Shown here: piece by piece, positions 8,082 to 16,809 of the stretch
Layout: each line of letters begins with the position of its first letter
Position numbering within the stretch: the stretch's first letter is position 1
Source of the DNA: Ensifer sp. Root278
GTDB lineage: Bacteria; Pseudomonadota; Alphaproteobacteria; Rhizobiales; Rhizobiaceae
Length of the DNA: 64,000 bases
NCBI RefSeq assembly: GCF_001429285.1
Contig: NZ_LMJJ01000042.1
Span: 124,001-188,000 of the forward strand
Reading direction: 5' to 3'
Position numbers and translations under genes: made by a program
Notes under the pieces: generated by a model
Told to the model about the DNA's origin: nothing
Seen by the model: only the letters and a program-made list of their open reading frames with translations
Database searches by the model: none

Positions 8082-9506
8082 TTAGATGTGGTAGGCGGCT
8101 TCGCCGTGGGACGAGAGGTCGAGGCCTTCGCGCTCGGCTTCGACGGAGACACGCAGGCCGACGATCGCGTCCACGATCTTGAAGATGATGAGCGAACCGA
8201 TGCCGGACCAGACGACGGTGACGAGTACGCCCTTGAGCTGCGCCAGGACCTGGGTTGCCACGCCGGGATAGCCCGCCGCGAAATCCGCGGTCGAGTAGTC
8301 GACGATGCCGGCACCGCCGAGCGCCGGATTGACAAGAATGCCCGTGGCGATCGCGCCGAGGATGCCGCCGACGCCATGAACGCCGAAGACGTCAAGGCTG
8401 TCGTCGTAGTTGAACTTGTTCTTCACGACGTCGACGAAGAAGTAGCAGACGGGGGAGACGATGAGACCGAGCACGATCGCGCCCATCGGGCCGGCAAAGC
8501 CAGCGGCCGGCGTGATCGCGACGAGACCGGCGACGGCACCGGAGGCCGCACCAAGCATCGAAGCCTTGCTGCGGACGAGCGTTTCGACGACCGCCCAGGA
8601 GATGATGGCAGCGGCAGTTGCGAGGAATGTATTGATCATCGCGAGGCCGGCATAGGCGTTGGCTTCAAGGTTGGAGCCGGCGTTGAAGCCGAACCAGCCG
8701 ACCCAGAGCAGCGATGCGCCGACCATCGTGAGCGTCATCGAATGCGGAGCCATGATTTCCCTCTTAAAGCCCGTACGCTTGCCGAGCAGAATGGCGCCGA
8801 CGAGGCCGGCAATACCGGCATTGATGTGGACCACGGTACCGCCGGCAAAGTCGATAGCGCCGAAGGAGAAAATCAGGCCGGTCGGAGCCGTGTAGGCGCT
8901 CGGGCCGCCCCAGAACCAGACCATGTGGGCGATCGGGAAGTAGACGAAAGTGACCCAGAGAATGACGAACAGGACGACGGCCGAAAACCGGATGCGCTCG
9001 GCAAAGGCGCCGACGATCAGCGCCGGCGTGATGCAGGCGAAGGTCATCTGGAACACCACGAAGACATATTCGGGGATGAACACGCCCTTGGAGAAGCTCT
9101 CGGCGAGCGTTGTCGTATCAACGCCGGCAAGGAACATCTTCGAAAAGCCGCCGACGAACGGGTTGAGCGAGCCGCCGTCAGTGAAGGCCAGCGAGTAGCC
9201 GTAGGTGACCCAGATAATCATGACGATCGCGGTGATCATCAGTACCTGCATCAGAACCGACAGCATGTTCTTGGCGCGCACCAGGCCGCCGTAGAAGAGC
9301 GCAAGGCCCGGAACGGTCATGAGGAGCACGAGAATGGTGGACAAGAGCATCCAGGTGGTATCGCCCTTGTCGGGAACCGGGACGGCGGCAACAGCCTCCG
9401 TTGCAGCCGGGGCTGTTTCCTGTGCGAAGGCGACAACCGGCGCAAGCAAGGCGGCCGTCAGCGCGCCGAGGCGTCCAAGAGAGGTGGAAAGTTTCGTAGA
9501 TGACAT
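8082..9506 (-). CDS. amtB: Ammonium transporter AmtB
   Basis: This inner-membrane Amt/MEP/Rh channel takes up ammonium/ammonia. The 474-residue product has a cleavable N-terminal signal (to about VVAFAQ), a low-complexity Ala/Pro stretch and then eleven membrane helices. The twin-His pore residues are visible in IAHMVWFWGG and FGVHGVGG. The Amt signature around YFPIAHMV and DFAGGTVVHINAG is intact. It follows glnK after 27 bases, the classical glnK-amtB operon in which the PII protein GlnK blocks the channel when nitrogen is replete. Expression is expected from the sigma-54-type promoter ahead of glnK. Confidence 0.97.
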   Translation of the reverse strand: MSSTKLSTSLGRLGALTAALLAPVVAFAQETAPAATEAVAAVPVPDKGDTTWMLLSTILVLLMTVPGLALFYGGLVRAKNMLSVLMQVLMITAIVMIIWVTYGYSLAFTDGGSLNPFVGGFSKMFLAGVDTTTLAESFSKGVFIPEYVFVVFQMTFACITPALIVGAFAERIRFSAVVLFVILWVTFVYFPIAHMVWFWGGPSAYTAPTGLIFSFGAIDFAGGTVVHINAGIAGLVGAILLGKRTGFKREIMAPHSMTLTMVGASLLWVGWFGFNAGSNLEANAYAGLAMINTFLATAAAIISWAVVETLVRSKASMLGAASGAVAGLVAITPAAGFAGPMGAIVLGLIVSPVCYFFVDVVKNKFNYDDSLDVFGVHGVGGILGAIATGILVNPALGGAGIVDYSTADFAAGYPGVATQVLAQLKGVLVTVVWSGIGSLIIFKIVDAIVGLRVSVEAEREGLDLSSHGEAAYHI

Positions 9507-9533
9507 CGAGTAGTGCTCCCTGAACGGCGTGAT

Positions 9534-9878
<345 letters not shown>

Positions 9879-9957
9879 TCATCCTTGTTCGCCTCCGGAG
9901 GAGGCCATCTCTCCTTGCTGCGGAGCGCCAGTGCGCCGTGCAACCGGATAATGACAT

Positions 9958-9972
9958 TCAAGGGGCGTGCCA
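9958..9972 (-). promoter_or_regulatory. Sigma-54-type promoter for glnK-amtB
   Basis: On the minus strand the sequence is TGGCACG-CCCC-TTGA. It matches the RpoN consensus TGGCACG-N4-TTGC at the -24 element exactly and at the -12 element with one change. Its distance to the glnK ATG and the known NtrC control of glnK-amtB support the call. Confidence 0.65.
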
Positions 9973-10020
9973 GATTCGGATGTCTGTTCTAAGTCTATGA
10001 AAAACAATGGGAAAAGCGGA

Positions 10021-10044
10021 CGCCGCAGCGACAATGCTGCGGCG
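10021..10044. repeat. GC-rich hairpin between tesB and glnK
   Basis: A perfect 9-bp stem CGCCGCAGC/GCTGCGGCG with a 6-base loop. It lies downstream of tesB and upstream of the glnK promoter, so it may insulate the two transcripts. There is no strong U tract on either side. Confidence 0.5.
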
Positions 10045-10072
10045 CATCAAAAAATCGTCAATTTAGAAGATT

Positions 10073-10100
10073 AAAAAATAGGCAGATTGAAAAAACTGCC
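10073..10100 (-). terminator. Probable intrinsic terminator after tesB
   Basis: On the minus strand a short GGCAG/CTGCC stem with a 10-base loop is followed by TATTTTTTAA, 7 bases after the tesB stop. The stem is only 5 bp, so the call is moderate. The larger hairpin 30 bases further on may assist. Confidence 0.5.
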
Positions 10101-10106
10101 CGTTTT

Positions 10107-10991
10107 CTATTCAGTTGCCTTTTTCCGGATCAGCCCTTCCTGGGCGACGGAGGCGATCAGCACGCCGGAACGCGTAAAAAGGCTGCCTCTGGTCATCCCG
10201 CGGGCACCATGTGCACTCGGACTGTCCTGGGTATAGAGCAGCCAGTCGTCCATCTTGCAGGGGCGGTGGAACCACATGGCGTGATCGAGGCTCGCGACCT
10301 GCAGGTTCCGATCGAAGACCGAGGTGCCGTGCGCATAGAGCGAGGTGTCGAGCAGGGTCATGTCGGAGAGATAGGCAAGGATGGCCGCCTGGATATGGCG
10401 CTCGTCCGGAACCGTGCCGACCGCCTTGACCCAGACGTCCTGGATCGGCTTGCCGTCGTTACGGGTGAAATAGTGGTGCAGCGAGGCCGGGCGGATCTCG
10501 ATCGGTCGCGGCCGCTCCCAGTAGCGCCGGATCGCTTCCGGCGCATGCACGAGGAATTTCTCCTTCAGCTCCTGTTCGCCCGGCAGGGTTTCCGGCATGG
10601 CGAGTTTCGGCATTTCGATCTGGTGGTCGAAACCGTCCTCGTCGTACTGGAAAGAGGCGGACATCGAGAAGATCGCCTTGCCGTGCTGGATGGCGACGAC
10701 GCGCCTTGTGGCGAAGCTCGAACCGTCGCGGATACGGTCTACCTCGTAGATGATCGGCACGGATGGATCGCCCGGCCGCATGAAATAGGCATGCAGCGAA
10801 TGGACGAAGCGGTCCGCGTCGACGGTGCGCTGGGCCGCCACCAGTGCTTGGCCGATGACCTGGCCGCCGAAGACCCGCTGCCAGCCGACCTGCGGGCTCA
10901 AGCCGCGGAACAGGTTTTCCTCCAGCTTCTCGATATCGAGAATGGCGAGCAGCGCATCCATGGGTGTGGCGGTCTCGGTAGGGCGCGACAT
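10107..10991 (-). CDS. tesB: Acyl-CoA thioesterase II
   Basis: This cytoplasmic enzyme hydrolyses medium- and long-chain acyl-CoA. The 294-residue product is the normal TesB length. It has two tandem hotdog folds: an N-terminal half with RVFGGQVIGQALVAAQRTV and LHAYFMRPGD, and a C-terminal half with SLDHAMWFHRP (catalytic Asp) and the Gln in ASVAQEGLIR. The start MSRPTETATPMD is chosen because the longer open frame would run into the divergent flavin hydroxylase gene. It shares an 84-base divergent promoter region with that gene. Confidence 0.93.
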   Translation of the reverse strand: MSRPTETATPMDALLAILDIEKLEENLFRGLSPQVGWQRVFGGQVIGQALVAAQRTVDADRFVHSLHAYFMRPGDPSVPIIYEVDRIRDGSSFATRRVVAIQHGKAIFSMSASFQYDEDGFDHQIEMPKLAMPETLPGEQELKEKFLVHAPEAIRRYWERPRPIEIRPASLHHYFTRNDGKPIQDVWVKAVGTVPDERHIQAAILAYLSDMTLLDTSLYAHGTSVFDRNLQVASLDHAMWFHRPCKMDDWLLYTQDSPSAHGARGMTRGSLFTRSGVLIASVAQEGLIRKKATE

Positions 10992-11075
10992 TTCGGCTGT
11001 CTCCGATGGTAGGAACGTCGATGGCATTGATCTATATAGACATAAAACGATGCTCAAGTGCGACGGAGAAAGCCG

Positions 11076-12290
11076 ATGCTCGATGTCTTGATTGCCGGTG
11101 GCGGCTATGTCGGCCTTTCGCTCGCCGTTTCCCTGAAAAAGGCGGCGCCGCATCTCAGCGTCATGGTGATCGACGGCGCGCCGGAAGGCGCCTGGAAGAA
11201 GGACCAGCGCGCCTCGGCGGTTGCGTCGGCTGCCGAACGCATGCTCGACGTGCTTGGCGTCTGGGATCAGATCGTGCCGGAGGCGGAGCCGATCCGCCGC
11301 ATGGTGATTACCGATTCAAAGGCGGCCGATCCGGTGCGCCCTGTGTTCCTGACCTTCGATGGCGACAGCGGCGATGGCCGGCCCTTTGCCCATATGGTGC
11401 CGAACACGGCAATGGTCGGCGCGCTGCGCGGGGCGTGCGAGGACCTTGGCGTCGTCAATCGTCAGTCGACGATGGTCGAAACCTTTAAAAGCGGCGACCA
11501 TGCGGTCGCCATCACGCTCGCCGACGGCGAAGAACTGGAAGCGCGCCTGCTCGTCGCCTGTGACGGCGTACGCTCCAAGCTGCGCGATGCTGCCGGCATC
11601 AAGACGGTCGAATTCGACTACGGCCAGTCCGGCATCGTCACGACGGTCGAACACGAACGGCCGCACGAAGGCACGGCGGAGGAGCATTTCCTGCCGGCCG
11701 GTCCGTTTGCGACCCTGCCGCTCAAGAACAACCGCTCGTCGCTGGTCTGGACCGAGCGTACCGAGGACGCCGAACGCCTGGTCGCCGGCGACGATTTCCT
11801 GTTCGAGGAAGAGTTGGAGCGCCGCTTCGGCCACAAGCTCGGGCACCTGAAGGTGGTCGGCGGACGGCGGGCCTTTCCGCTGGGGCTGACGCTTGCGCGC
11901 GATTTTGTCAAACCACGTTTCGCGCTTGCCGGGGACGCGGCCCACGGCATTCATCCGATCTCGGGGCAGGGGCTCAATCTCGGCTTCAAGGACGTGGCGG
12001 CGTTGGCGGAAACGATCGTCGAGGCGGATCGCCTCGGGCTCGACATCGGCTCGCTCGCCGTGCTCGAGCGCTACCAGAGCTGGCGGCGGTTCGACACCTT
12101 CCGCATGGGGGTGACGACCGACGTGCTCAACCGGCTGTTTTCCAACGATATCACTCCGGTTCGCATCGCCCGCGACTTCGGCCTCGGTCTGGTCGACCGG
12201 CTGCCGTCTCTCAAGAATTTCTTCATTCGCCAGGCGGCCGGGATTGCCAGCGAGGCGGATCCGCGGCTCTTGTCGGGCGAGCCGATCTGA
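11076..12290 (+). CDS. UbiH/UbiF/VisC-type FAD-dependent hydroxylase
   Basis: This 404-residue flavoprotein monooxygenase is probably a ubiquinone-biosynthesis hydroxylase. The N-terminal dinucleotide-binding motif is GGGYVGLSLA. The mid-protein DG motif is ACDGVRSKLRDAAG. The second FAD motif GDAAHGIHPISGQGLNLG is diagnostic of the UbiH/COQ6 family. The ATG is preceded by GGAGAA with a 6-base gap. It stands alone, divergent from tesB, and a RIME-like element follows it. Which carbon of the quinone ring it hydroxylates (UbiH, UbiF, UbiI or a multi-position UbiL/UbiM type) cannot be decided from sequence alone. Confidence 0.85.
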   Translation: MLDVLIAGGGYVGLSLAVSLKKAAPHLSVMVIDGAPEGAWKKDQRASAVASAAERMLDVLGVWDQIVPEAEPIRRMVITDSKAADPVRPVFLTFDGDSGDGRPFAHMVPNTAMVGALRGACEDLGVVNRQSTMVETFKSGDHAVAITLADGEELEARLLVACDGVRSKLRDAAGIKTVEFDYGQSGIVTTVEHERPHEGTAEEHFLPAGPFATLPLKNNRSSLVWTERTEDAERLVAGDDFLFEEELERRFGHKLGHLKVVGGRRAFPLGLTLARDFVKPRFALAGDAAHGIHPISGQGLNLGFKDVAALAETIVEADRLGLDIGSLAVLERYQSWRRFDTFRMGVTTDVLNRLFSNDITPVRIARDFGLGLVDRLPSLKNFFIRQAAGIASEADPRLLSGEPI

Positions 12291-12307
12291 ACATCGACCT
12301 GAGGATT

Positions 12308-12468
12308 GCCCCTCACCCTAGCCCTCTCCCCGCAAGCGGGGCGAGGGGACTCGGTCGAATGCGTGGCACTGTCTTGATGTCGAAGAGAAGAGGTTGGCGC
12401 CGAGTGCGCCACGAGGTTCCTTCTCCCCGCCTGCGGGGAGAAGGTGGCCGGCAGGCCGGATGAGGGGC
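12308..12468. repeat. RIME-like palindromic repeat element (copy A)
   Basis: The element has terminal inverted repeats GCCCCTCA/TGAGGGGC and two inner palindromes built on CTCCCCGC/GCGGGGAG, separated by about 70 bases. This matches the general plan of rhizobial intergenic mosaic elements (RIME). It fills almost the whole gap between the hydroxylase stop and the Trm112-like stop, so it may also form hairpins that end both convergent transcripts. Two related copies occur further on. Confidence 0.75.
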
Positions 12469-12500
12469 AACTACCTCTCAACGAGGTGGCGGCCGCGCCC

Positions 12501-12689
12501 TCAATCCTCGATCTTGCGGGCTTCCGAGACCAGCATGATCGGCACGCCGTCGCGTATCGGATAGGCGAGGCGGGCCTTTTCCGAGATAAGTTCGTTGGCT
12601 TCGGCGTGGTAACTCAGCCGCCCCTTGGTCAGCGGGCAGACGAGCAGTTCAAGCAGTTTCGGATCGACCTTGCTGGCGTTGATATCCAT
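12501..12689 (-). CDS. Trm112/YcaR-like small protein
   Basis: This 62-residue protein has the Trm112-like fold seen in the UPF0434/YcaR family: [18 protein letters not shown], then [26 protein letters not shown]. Of the usual zinc ligands only the single Cys in VCPLTK is present, as is common in bacterial members. Its cellular role in bacteria is not firmly known; eukaryotic Trm112 activates methyltransferases. It follows the LON-domain gene after 10 bases and is almost certainly in the same transcript. Confidence 0.85.
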   Translation of the reverse strand: MDINASKVDPKLLELLVCPLTKGRLSYHAEANELISEKARLAYPIRDGVPIMLVSEARKIED

Positions 12690-12699
12690 TATCCGTCGC

Positions 12700-13380
12700 T
12701 CACTGCAGGATGCTGTCCATATCGCCGAAGTCGCGCGCGAGCACGATCTCGGTGATGGCGATCAGGGTTTCCGCGCGTGTCTTGAGATCGGGCGCTTCGA
12801 GCAGCGCCTGTTTTTCTGCCGGGCCGTAGGGCGACATCATCGCCATGGAATTGACCAGGGTGCGGTTGCTCGCCCGTTCGACGCTTTCCCAATCGGCCTT
12901 GAGCTTGTTGGCTTCGAGATAGGCCTTGAAGGCGGCAAGCAGAGCTGCCCGGTCGACGAGAGTTTCATCGTCACGGTTTTCGAGATCGGCGGCAAAGGGG
13001 CCGATGCGGAAACGGCGGTAACCGCGCGTCGCTGAAACTTCCGAAAACAGCCGGTAGCGGCAGACGCCGGTGAGCGAGGTGATGTAGCGGCCATCGCCGG
13101 TCTCGGCGAAGGAGGTGATGCGGCCGATGCAGCCGACCTCGCAGAGCGCCTGCATCGGGCCGGTGGCAGTCTCGCTGCGGCCTTCGCAGAAGGAGGGCTG
13201 CACGATGCCGATCAGGCGGTTGCCGGAGAGCGCGTCATCGAGCATGGCAAGGTAGCGCGGTTCGAAGATGTTGAGCGGAAGCTGGGCGCCGGGAAGCAGC
13301 AGGGCACCGGTCAGCGGAAACACCGGAATGATCTCCGGCAAGTCCTTCGGACCGAGATAGCGTGCATTTCCGACGTGCAT
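12700..13380 (-). CDS. LON-type substrate-binding domain protein
   Basis: The 226-residue protein contains only the N-terminal substrate-binding (PUA-like) domain of Lon proteases: [34 protein letters not shown], then [23 protein letters not shown]. The ATPase and Ser-Lys protease domains are absent. Stand-alone LON-domain proteins of this kind are common beside a thioredoxin gene and a Trm112-like gene in rhizobia. A role in protein quality control is inferred from the fold and neighbours. Confidence 0.88.
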   Translation of the reverse strand: MHVGNARYLGPKDLPEIIPVFPLTGALLLPGAQLPLNIFEPRYLAMLDDALSGNRLIGIVQPSFCEGRSETATGPMQALCEVGCIGRITSFAETGDGRYITSLTGVCRYRLFSEVSATRGYRRFRIGPFAADLENRDDETLVDRAALLAAFKAYLEANKLKADWESVERASNRTLVNSMAMMSPYGPAEKQALLEAPDLKTRAETLIAITEIVLARDFGDMDSILQ

Positions 13381-13529
13381 TTTCCGATAGACCTTGCAGA
13401 TGTCCGCTCTTGCCCCGCCAAGGAAGCGTGGTCAACCAGACCAAAAGATGGTGCATTCCTTGAAAATCTCAAGGGACGAGCACACCGATCTTCATGGGTG
13501 AATGTGGATCGTGATCAGACGCACTTACG

Positions 13530-13554
13530 AAAAAGGGGCGCAAACAGCGCCCCT
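13530..13554 (-). terminator. Intrinsic terminator after the thioredoxin gene
   Basis: On the minus strand GGGGCGC-TGTTT-GCGCCCC is followed by TTTTTCG, starting 23 bases after the stop of the CnoX-like gene. This separates it from the LON-domain gene, which must have its own promoter. Confidence 0.85.
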
Positions 13555-13577
13555 CCTCGAAAAAAATGCCTGACGGC

Positions 13578-14552
13578 TCAGGAGAACAGGATCGACGAGA
13601 GCTTGCGCCGTGCGGCGATCGTTGCCGGATCCTTCGGTCCCCAGACCTCGAAGAAGGAGAGCAACTCGCGCCGCGCGCCGTCGTCGTCGAAAGTTCGATC
13701 GCGCTTCATGACCGTCAGCAGGTGATCGGCCGCAGCCGTCCGGTCGCCTTCGACATTGCGGATCTTGGCGAGCAGCACGCGCGCCTCATGATCATCGGGA
13801 TTTGCGGCAAGGCGCCGCTCGAACTCGTTGGGATCGCCGAGCTTGCGGGCTTCCTCGATCTGGTCGAGCTTCTTGCCGATGGCCGCAATGCCTGCGTCCT
13901 TGGCAAGGTCTTCCGGCAGCCCGGAGAGCGCTTCGCGGGCTTCGGCGACCTGGCCGAGCGCGATCATGCAATCGACCATGCCGGCGATCGCCACGACGTT
14001 TTCGGGGTCGGCCTGAAGCACGGCGCCGTAGAGGCCGGCGGCGTTCTGGGCGTCACCGGCGTCGAGCAGCGCCTTGGCATCGGCGAGAACCGCTTCGATC
14101 TCGGCCTTGCTGTCGTCGACGGCCGGACCGGCGATCTTTTCGATGAATTGCTTGATCTGGCTTTCCGGCACCGCGCCCATGAAGCCATCGACCGGACGCC
14201 CGCCGACGAAGGCGATGACGGCGGGGATCGACTGGATGCCGAGCTGTCCGGCGATCGAGGGATGATCGTCGATGTTCATCTTCACGAGTTTGACGCGGCC
14301 TGCGGCTTCCGTGACCACCTTTTCGATGACGGGGGTCAGCTGCTTGCAGGGGCCGCACCAGGGCGCCCAGAAATCGACGAGAACCGGCTGCTGCCTGGAG
14401 GCGTCGAGCACGTCCTTGGTGAAGTTGGCAGTGGTGGTTTCCTTGATCAGGTCACCGTCCGACGCGGCCGCCGGCGCCGGCTGACCGAAAGAGGCCGAAG
14501 CCGTCATCTGAGTGCCGAAAGACCCTGCATAGGGATTGTCGCTGCCCGTCAT
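13578..14552 (-). CDS. Thioredoxin-TPR protein (CnoX/YbbN type)
   Basis: The 324-residue protein joins a thioredoxin domain (about residues 40-145) to a C-terminal tetratricopeptide-like region. The active site is WAPWCGPCK with Cys66 and Cys69, so unlike E. coli CnoX the CxxC is complete. The later part (DAKALLDAGDAQNAAGLYGAVL; NPDDHEARVLLAKI) gives TPR-type helices. The family acts as a redox-linked chaperone in the cytoplasm. The first 35 residues are a low-complexity tail with no signal peptide. It is separated from the next gene by a clear terminator. Confidence 0.9.
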   Translation of the reverse strand: MTGSDNPYAGSFGTQMTASASFGQPAPAAASDGDLIKETTTANFTKDVLDASRQQPVLVDFWAPWCGPCKQLTPVIEKVVTEAAGRVKLVKMNIDDHPSIAGQLGIQSIPAVIAFVGGRPVDGFMGAVPESQIKQFIEKIAGPAVDDSKAEIEAVLADAKALLDAGDAQNAAGLYGAVLQADPENVVAIAGMVDCMIALGQVAEAREALSGLPEDLAKDAGIAAIGKKLDQIEEARKLGDPNEFERRLAANPDDHEARVLLAKIRNVEGDRTAAADHLLTVMKRDRTFDDDGARRELLSFFEVWGPKDPATIAARRKLSSILFS

Positions 14553-14610
14553 TCTTCTCTCCTCGCCGGCTCGTCTGCCAGCTTACTGCATTCGCGCCAA
14601 AGATCGTATG

Positions 14611-15120
14611 TCAGGCCGTGACTTTCAAGACAAGCGGTTCGTGTCCGGTCGCTTCCATGAAGCGCAGCAGATCGCTGGATGCGATCGAGGTCGTCGCGTC
14701 ATTGGAGAGCGGATGGCAGTTGACGACGTCGAACTTCATCAGCTCCTCGTCGAGGATCATCTTGACGTTGCCCTCGGTGTCGTTGATCGCGCCGAAGGCG
14801 GTCACGGCACCTGGGATGACGCCCAGATACTCCATCAGCTTCTCCGGCTTGCCGAAGGACACCTTGCTTGCCGCGCCGATCACCTGGTGAACGGTCTTCA
14901 GGTCCACCGTCGCGTGTTCCTCGACGGTTAGCAGGAAATAGTTGTCCTTCTTGTCCTTCACGAAAAGGTTTTTCGTATGGCCGCCGGGGATCTCGTCGCG
15001 CAGCGCTACCGATTCGGCGACGGTGAACACCGGCTCGTGGCTCTTGGTTTTATGCTCGATCCCAAGTCCGTCGAGAAAATGAAAGAGGTCTTCGGCGGTC
15101 TTCGGCTGTGATTCACTCAT
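14611..15120 (-). CDS. YbaK/ProX-type aminoacyl-tRNA deacylase
   Basis: The 169-residue protein belongs to the YbaK/prolyl-tRNA-synthetase-associated domain family, which clears mischarged tRNA in trans. Family features are the early HEPVFTVAESV, the GGHTKNLFVKDKK segment with the conserved Lys, and GVIPGAVTAFGAIND. The MSESQ start is preferred over the ATG three codons earlier. Which mischarged tRNA (Ala-, Cys- or other) is the substrate cannot be told. It is a single gene beside tRNA-Gly. Confidence 0.87.
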   Translation of the reverse strand: MSESQPKTAEDLFHFLDGLGIEHKTKSHEPVFTVAESVALRDEIPGGHTKNLFVKDKKDNYFLLTVEEHATVDLKTVHQVIGAASKVSFGKPEKLMEYLGVIPGAVTAFGAINDTEGNVKMILDEELMKFDVVNCHPLSNDATTSIASSDLLRFMEATGHEPLVLKVTA

Positions 15121-15368
15121 GATTCTCATCCCTTGGGCATTCGTTTCGCCTCTGCTTTAGGGGAGAAGGCGGTGGCCGCGCAATCTCACAGGCGGCGGCA
15201 GCGGCCAAAAACGCGGCATTTCCGGGCTTCGCGAAGGGTCTCCAAAAAAATATTCGATTTCTCGTCATTTCCCTGTTGCATTCCAAAATCGCTTAGGCCA
15301 TATACCGCCCGTCGCCGCAAGACAGCGACGCCACGGCCCACCGACTACCCCCGGGCCGCGGTTTATGA

Positions 15369-15443
15369 GCGGGTGTAGCTCAGGGGTAGAGCACAACCTT
15401 GCCAAGGTTGGGGTCGGGCGTTCGAATCGCCTCACCCGCTCCA
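15369..15443 (+). tRNA. tRNA-Gly (GCC)
   Basis: The cloverleaf can be folded by eye. The acceptor stem GCGGGTG pairs with CACCCGC, the D-arm starts TAGCTCAGGGGTAGAGC, the anticodon stem is CAACC/GGTTG with anticodon GCC in loop TTGCCAA, and the T-arm contains TTCGAATC. The discriminator is U and CCA is encoded. It stands alone between two minus-strand genes. Confidence 0.96.
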
Positions 15444-15632
15444 ATTTCTCCCAACCACTTCATTTCACTGTTATTTTGGAAATGAACGGCATCCGCCGTC
15501 AGGCGCATTGCGCTTCGCAACCGGATGCTTCGCCATGCGAACACCTGTCGGCGATCGGACAGCACGACGGTCCTTTGGAACGTTCGCCGTCCCTTCCCTT
15601 GTCGCTAGAGATCGTCGACACCCGCGCGCCAC

Positions 15633-16655
15633 TCAGCTCTTCATGAAGACGTAGTCCGTCTCCTGCCGGCGGATCTCACCGGTGCGCAGTACCGCGTTCG
15701 GGAAGCCGGCATGGTTGATGGCGTCCGGCCAGATCTGCGTTTCCAGGCAGAAACCGGCAAATGCGCCGTAGCGGCGTCCCTCGAGGCCGGGGACGGGGAT
15801 GTCGAGCTTTGCGCCGGTATAGAGCTGCACACCAGGCTCGGTCGTCAGCACTTCGAGCGTGACGCCGGAATTGATGCTGCGGGCAAGCGCCACCGAATGT
15901 TTCGCCATGGGCTCGTTCGAAAGGCAGAAATTGTGGTCGTAGCTGATGCGTTCACCTTCGGTCTGGCGACGCATCGACGTCATTTCGCGGAGATCGAAGG
16001 CGGTGCCCTCGACCGCACGGATCTCGCCCGTCGGCACCTGGCGTTCGTTGGTCGGCAGGTAGTGGTCGGCGGCGATCATGATGTCGTGTCCGAGCGCGTC
16101 GACAGTGCCGTCGAGATTGAAGTAGCTGTGCTGGCAGACATTGGCGAGCGTCGGCCGGTCGGTCTCGCTCTCGTAGACGACGCTCAAGACGCCGCCGGGC
16201 TTCAGCGCGTAGGTGCAAGTGACCTTGCAGTTGCCGGGATAGCCGGCGCGTCCATCCGGATCGGTAATGGTGAGCGTCACGCTATCAGGCGTCTGGCGGA
16301 CGATCGTCCAGTTGCGCTTGCCGATATTGTCGCTGCCGCCGTGCAGGTGGGTGACACCCTTCTCGTTCAGTTCGAGCTGGTAGGTCTCACCGTCGAGCGT
16401 GAAGCGCCCGTCGGCGATCCGGTTGGCGCAGCGCCCCGGTGTCGCGCCGAGATAGGGCGAATGGGCGAGATAGCTTTCGAGATCGGCGAAACCGAGCACC
16501 AATGGCGGCTCATGGCCTTCCAGGCGCAGGTCCTGGATCACCGAGCCCCAGGTCAAGACATGGGCGGTGAGGCCGCCACCGGAGAGCACCATACGATGGA
16601 CCGGCTCGCCGGACGGCAGATGGCCGAAGATTTCCGTGTTCTGATGCATGTTCAC
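15633..16655 (-). CDS. Aldose 1-epimerase (galactose mutarotase)
   Basis: This enzyme interconverts alpha and beta anomers of hexoses such as glucose and galactose. The product of 340 residues is typical in length. It has TPGRCANRIADGRF, the catalytic-His motif CQHSYFNLDG and the catalytic-Glu motif GFCLETQIWPDA. I prefer a GTG start (giving M-N-M-H-Q-N-T-E) because GGAG stands 6 bases before it. A longer frame beginning 17 codons upstream lacks a ribosome site. No sugar catabolic genes flank it, so its natural sugar is uncertain. Confidence 0.88.
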   Translation of the reverse strand: MNMHQNTEIFGHLPSGEPVHRMVLSGGGLTAHVLTWGSVIQDLRLEGHEPPLVLGFADLESYLAHSPYLGATPGRCANRIADGRFTLDGETYQLELNEKGVTHLHGGSDNIGKRNWTIVRQTPDSVTLTITDPDGRAGYPGNCKVTCTYALKPGGVLSVVYESETDRPTLANVCQHSYFNLDGTVDALGHDIMIAADHYLPTNERQVPTGEIRAVEGTAFDLREMTSMRRQTEGERISYDHNFCLSNEPMAKHSVALARSINSGVTLEVLTTEPGVQLYTGAKLDIPVPGLEGRRYGAFAGFCLETQIWPDAINHAGFPNAVLRTGEIRRQETDYVFMKS

Positions 16656-16776
16656 CGCTGGCTCCCTCTTCGCGACCGCAGCAACCTGCGTCATTTCCAA
16701 AGGCACGGCAACCGGAAAATCATACTAAATGGGGCCTTGCTTCGTCTCTGGCCTGAGGGCAAAAACGTCTAGCTAT

Positions 16777-16808
16777 TCAAGGTGCTACAGCGACCTCTCT
16801 GCGGTCAT
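16777..16808. repeat. Degenerate copy of an interspersed hairpin repeat
   Basis: The sequence TTCAAGGTGCTACAGCGACC is a half copy of a repeat also seen near 33.66 kb and 57.89 kb (core TCAAAGTGCT-N-AGCG-N-CC). The right arm is degraded, and the repeat ends at the VWA gene stop. Confidence 0.45.
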
Positions 16809-16809
16809 G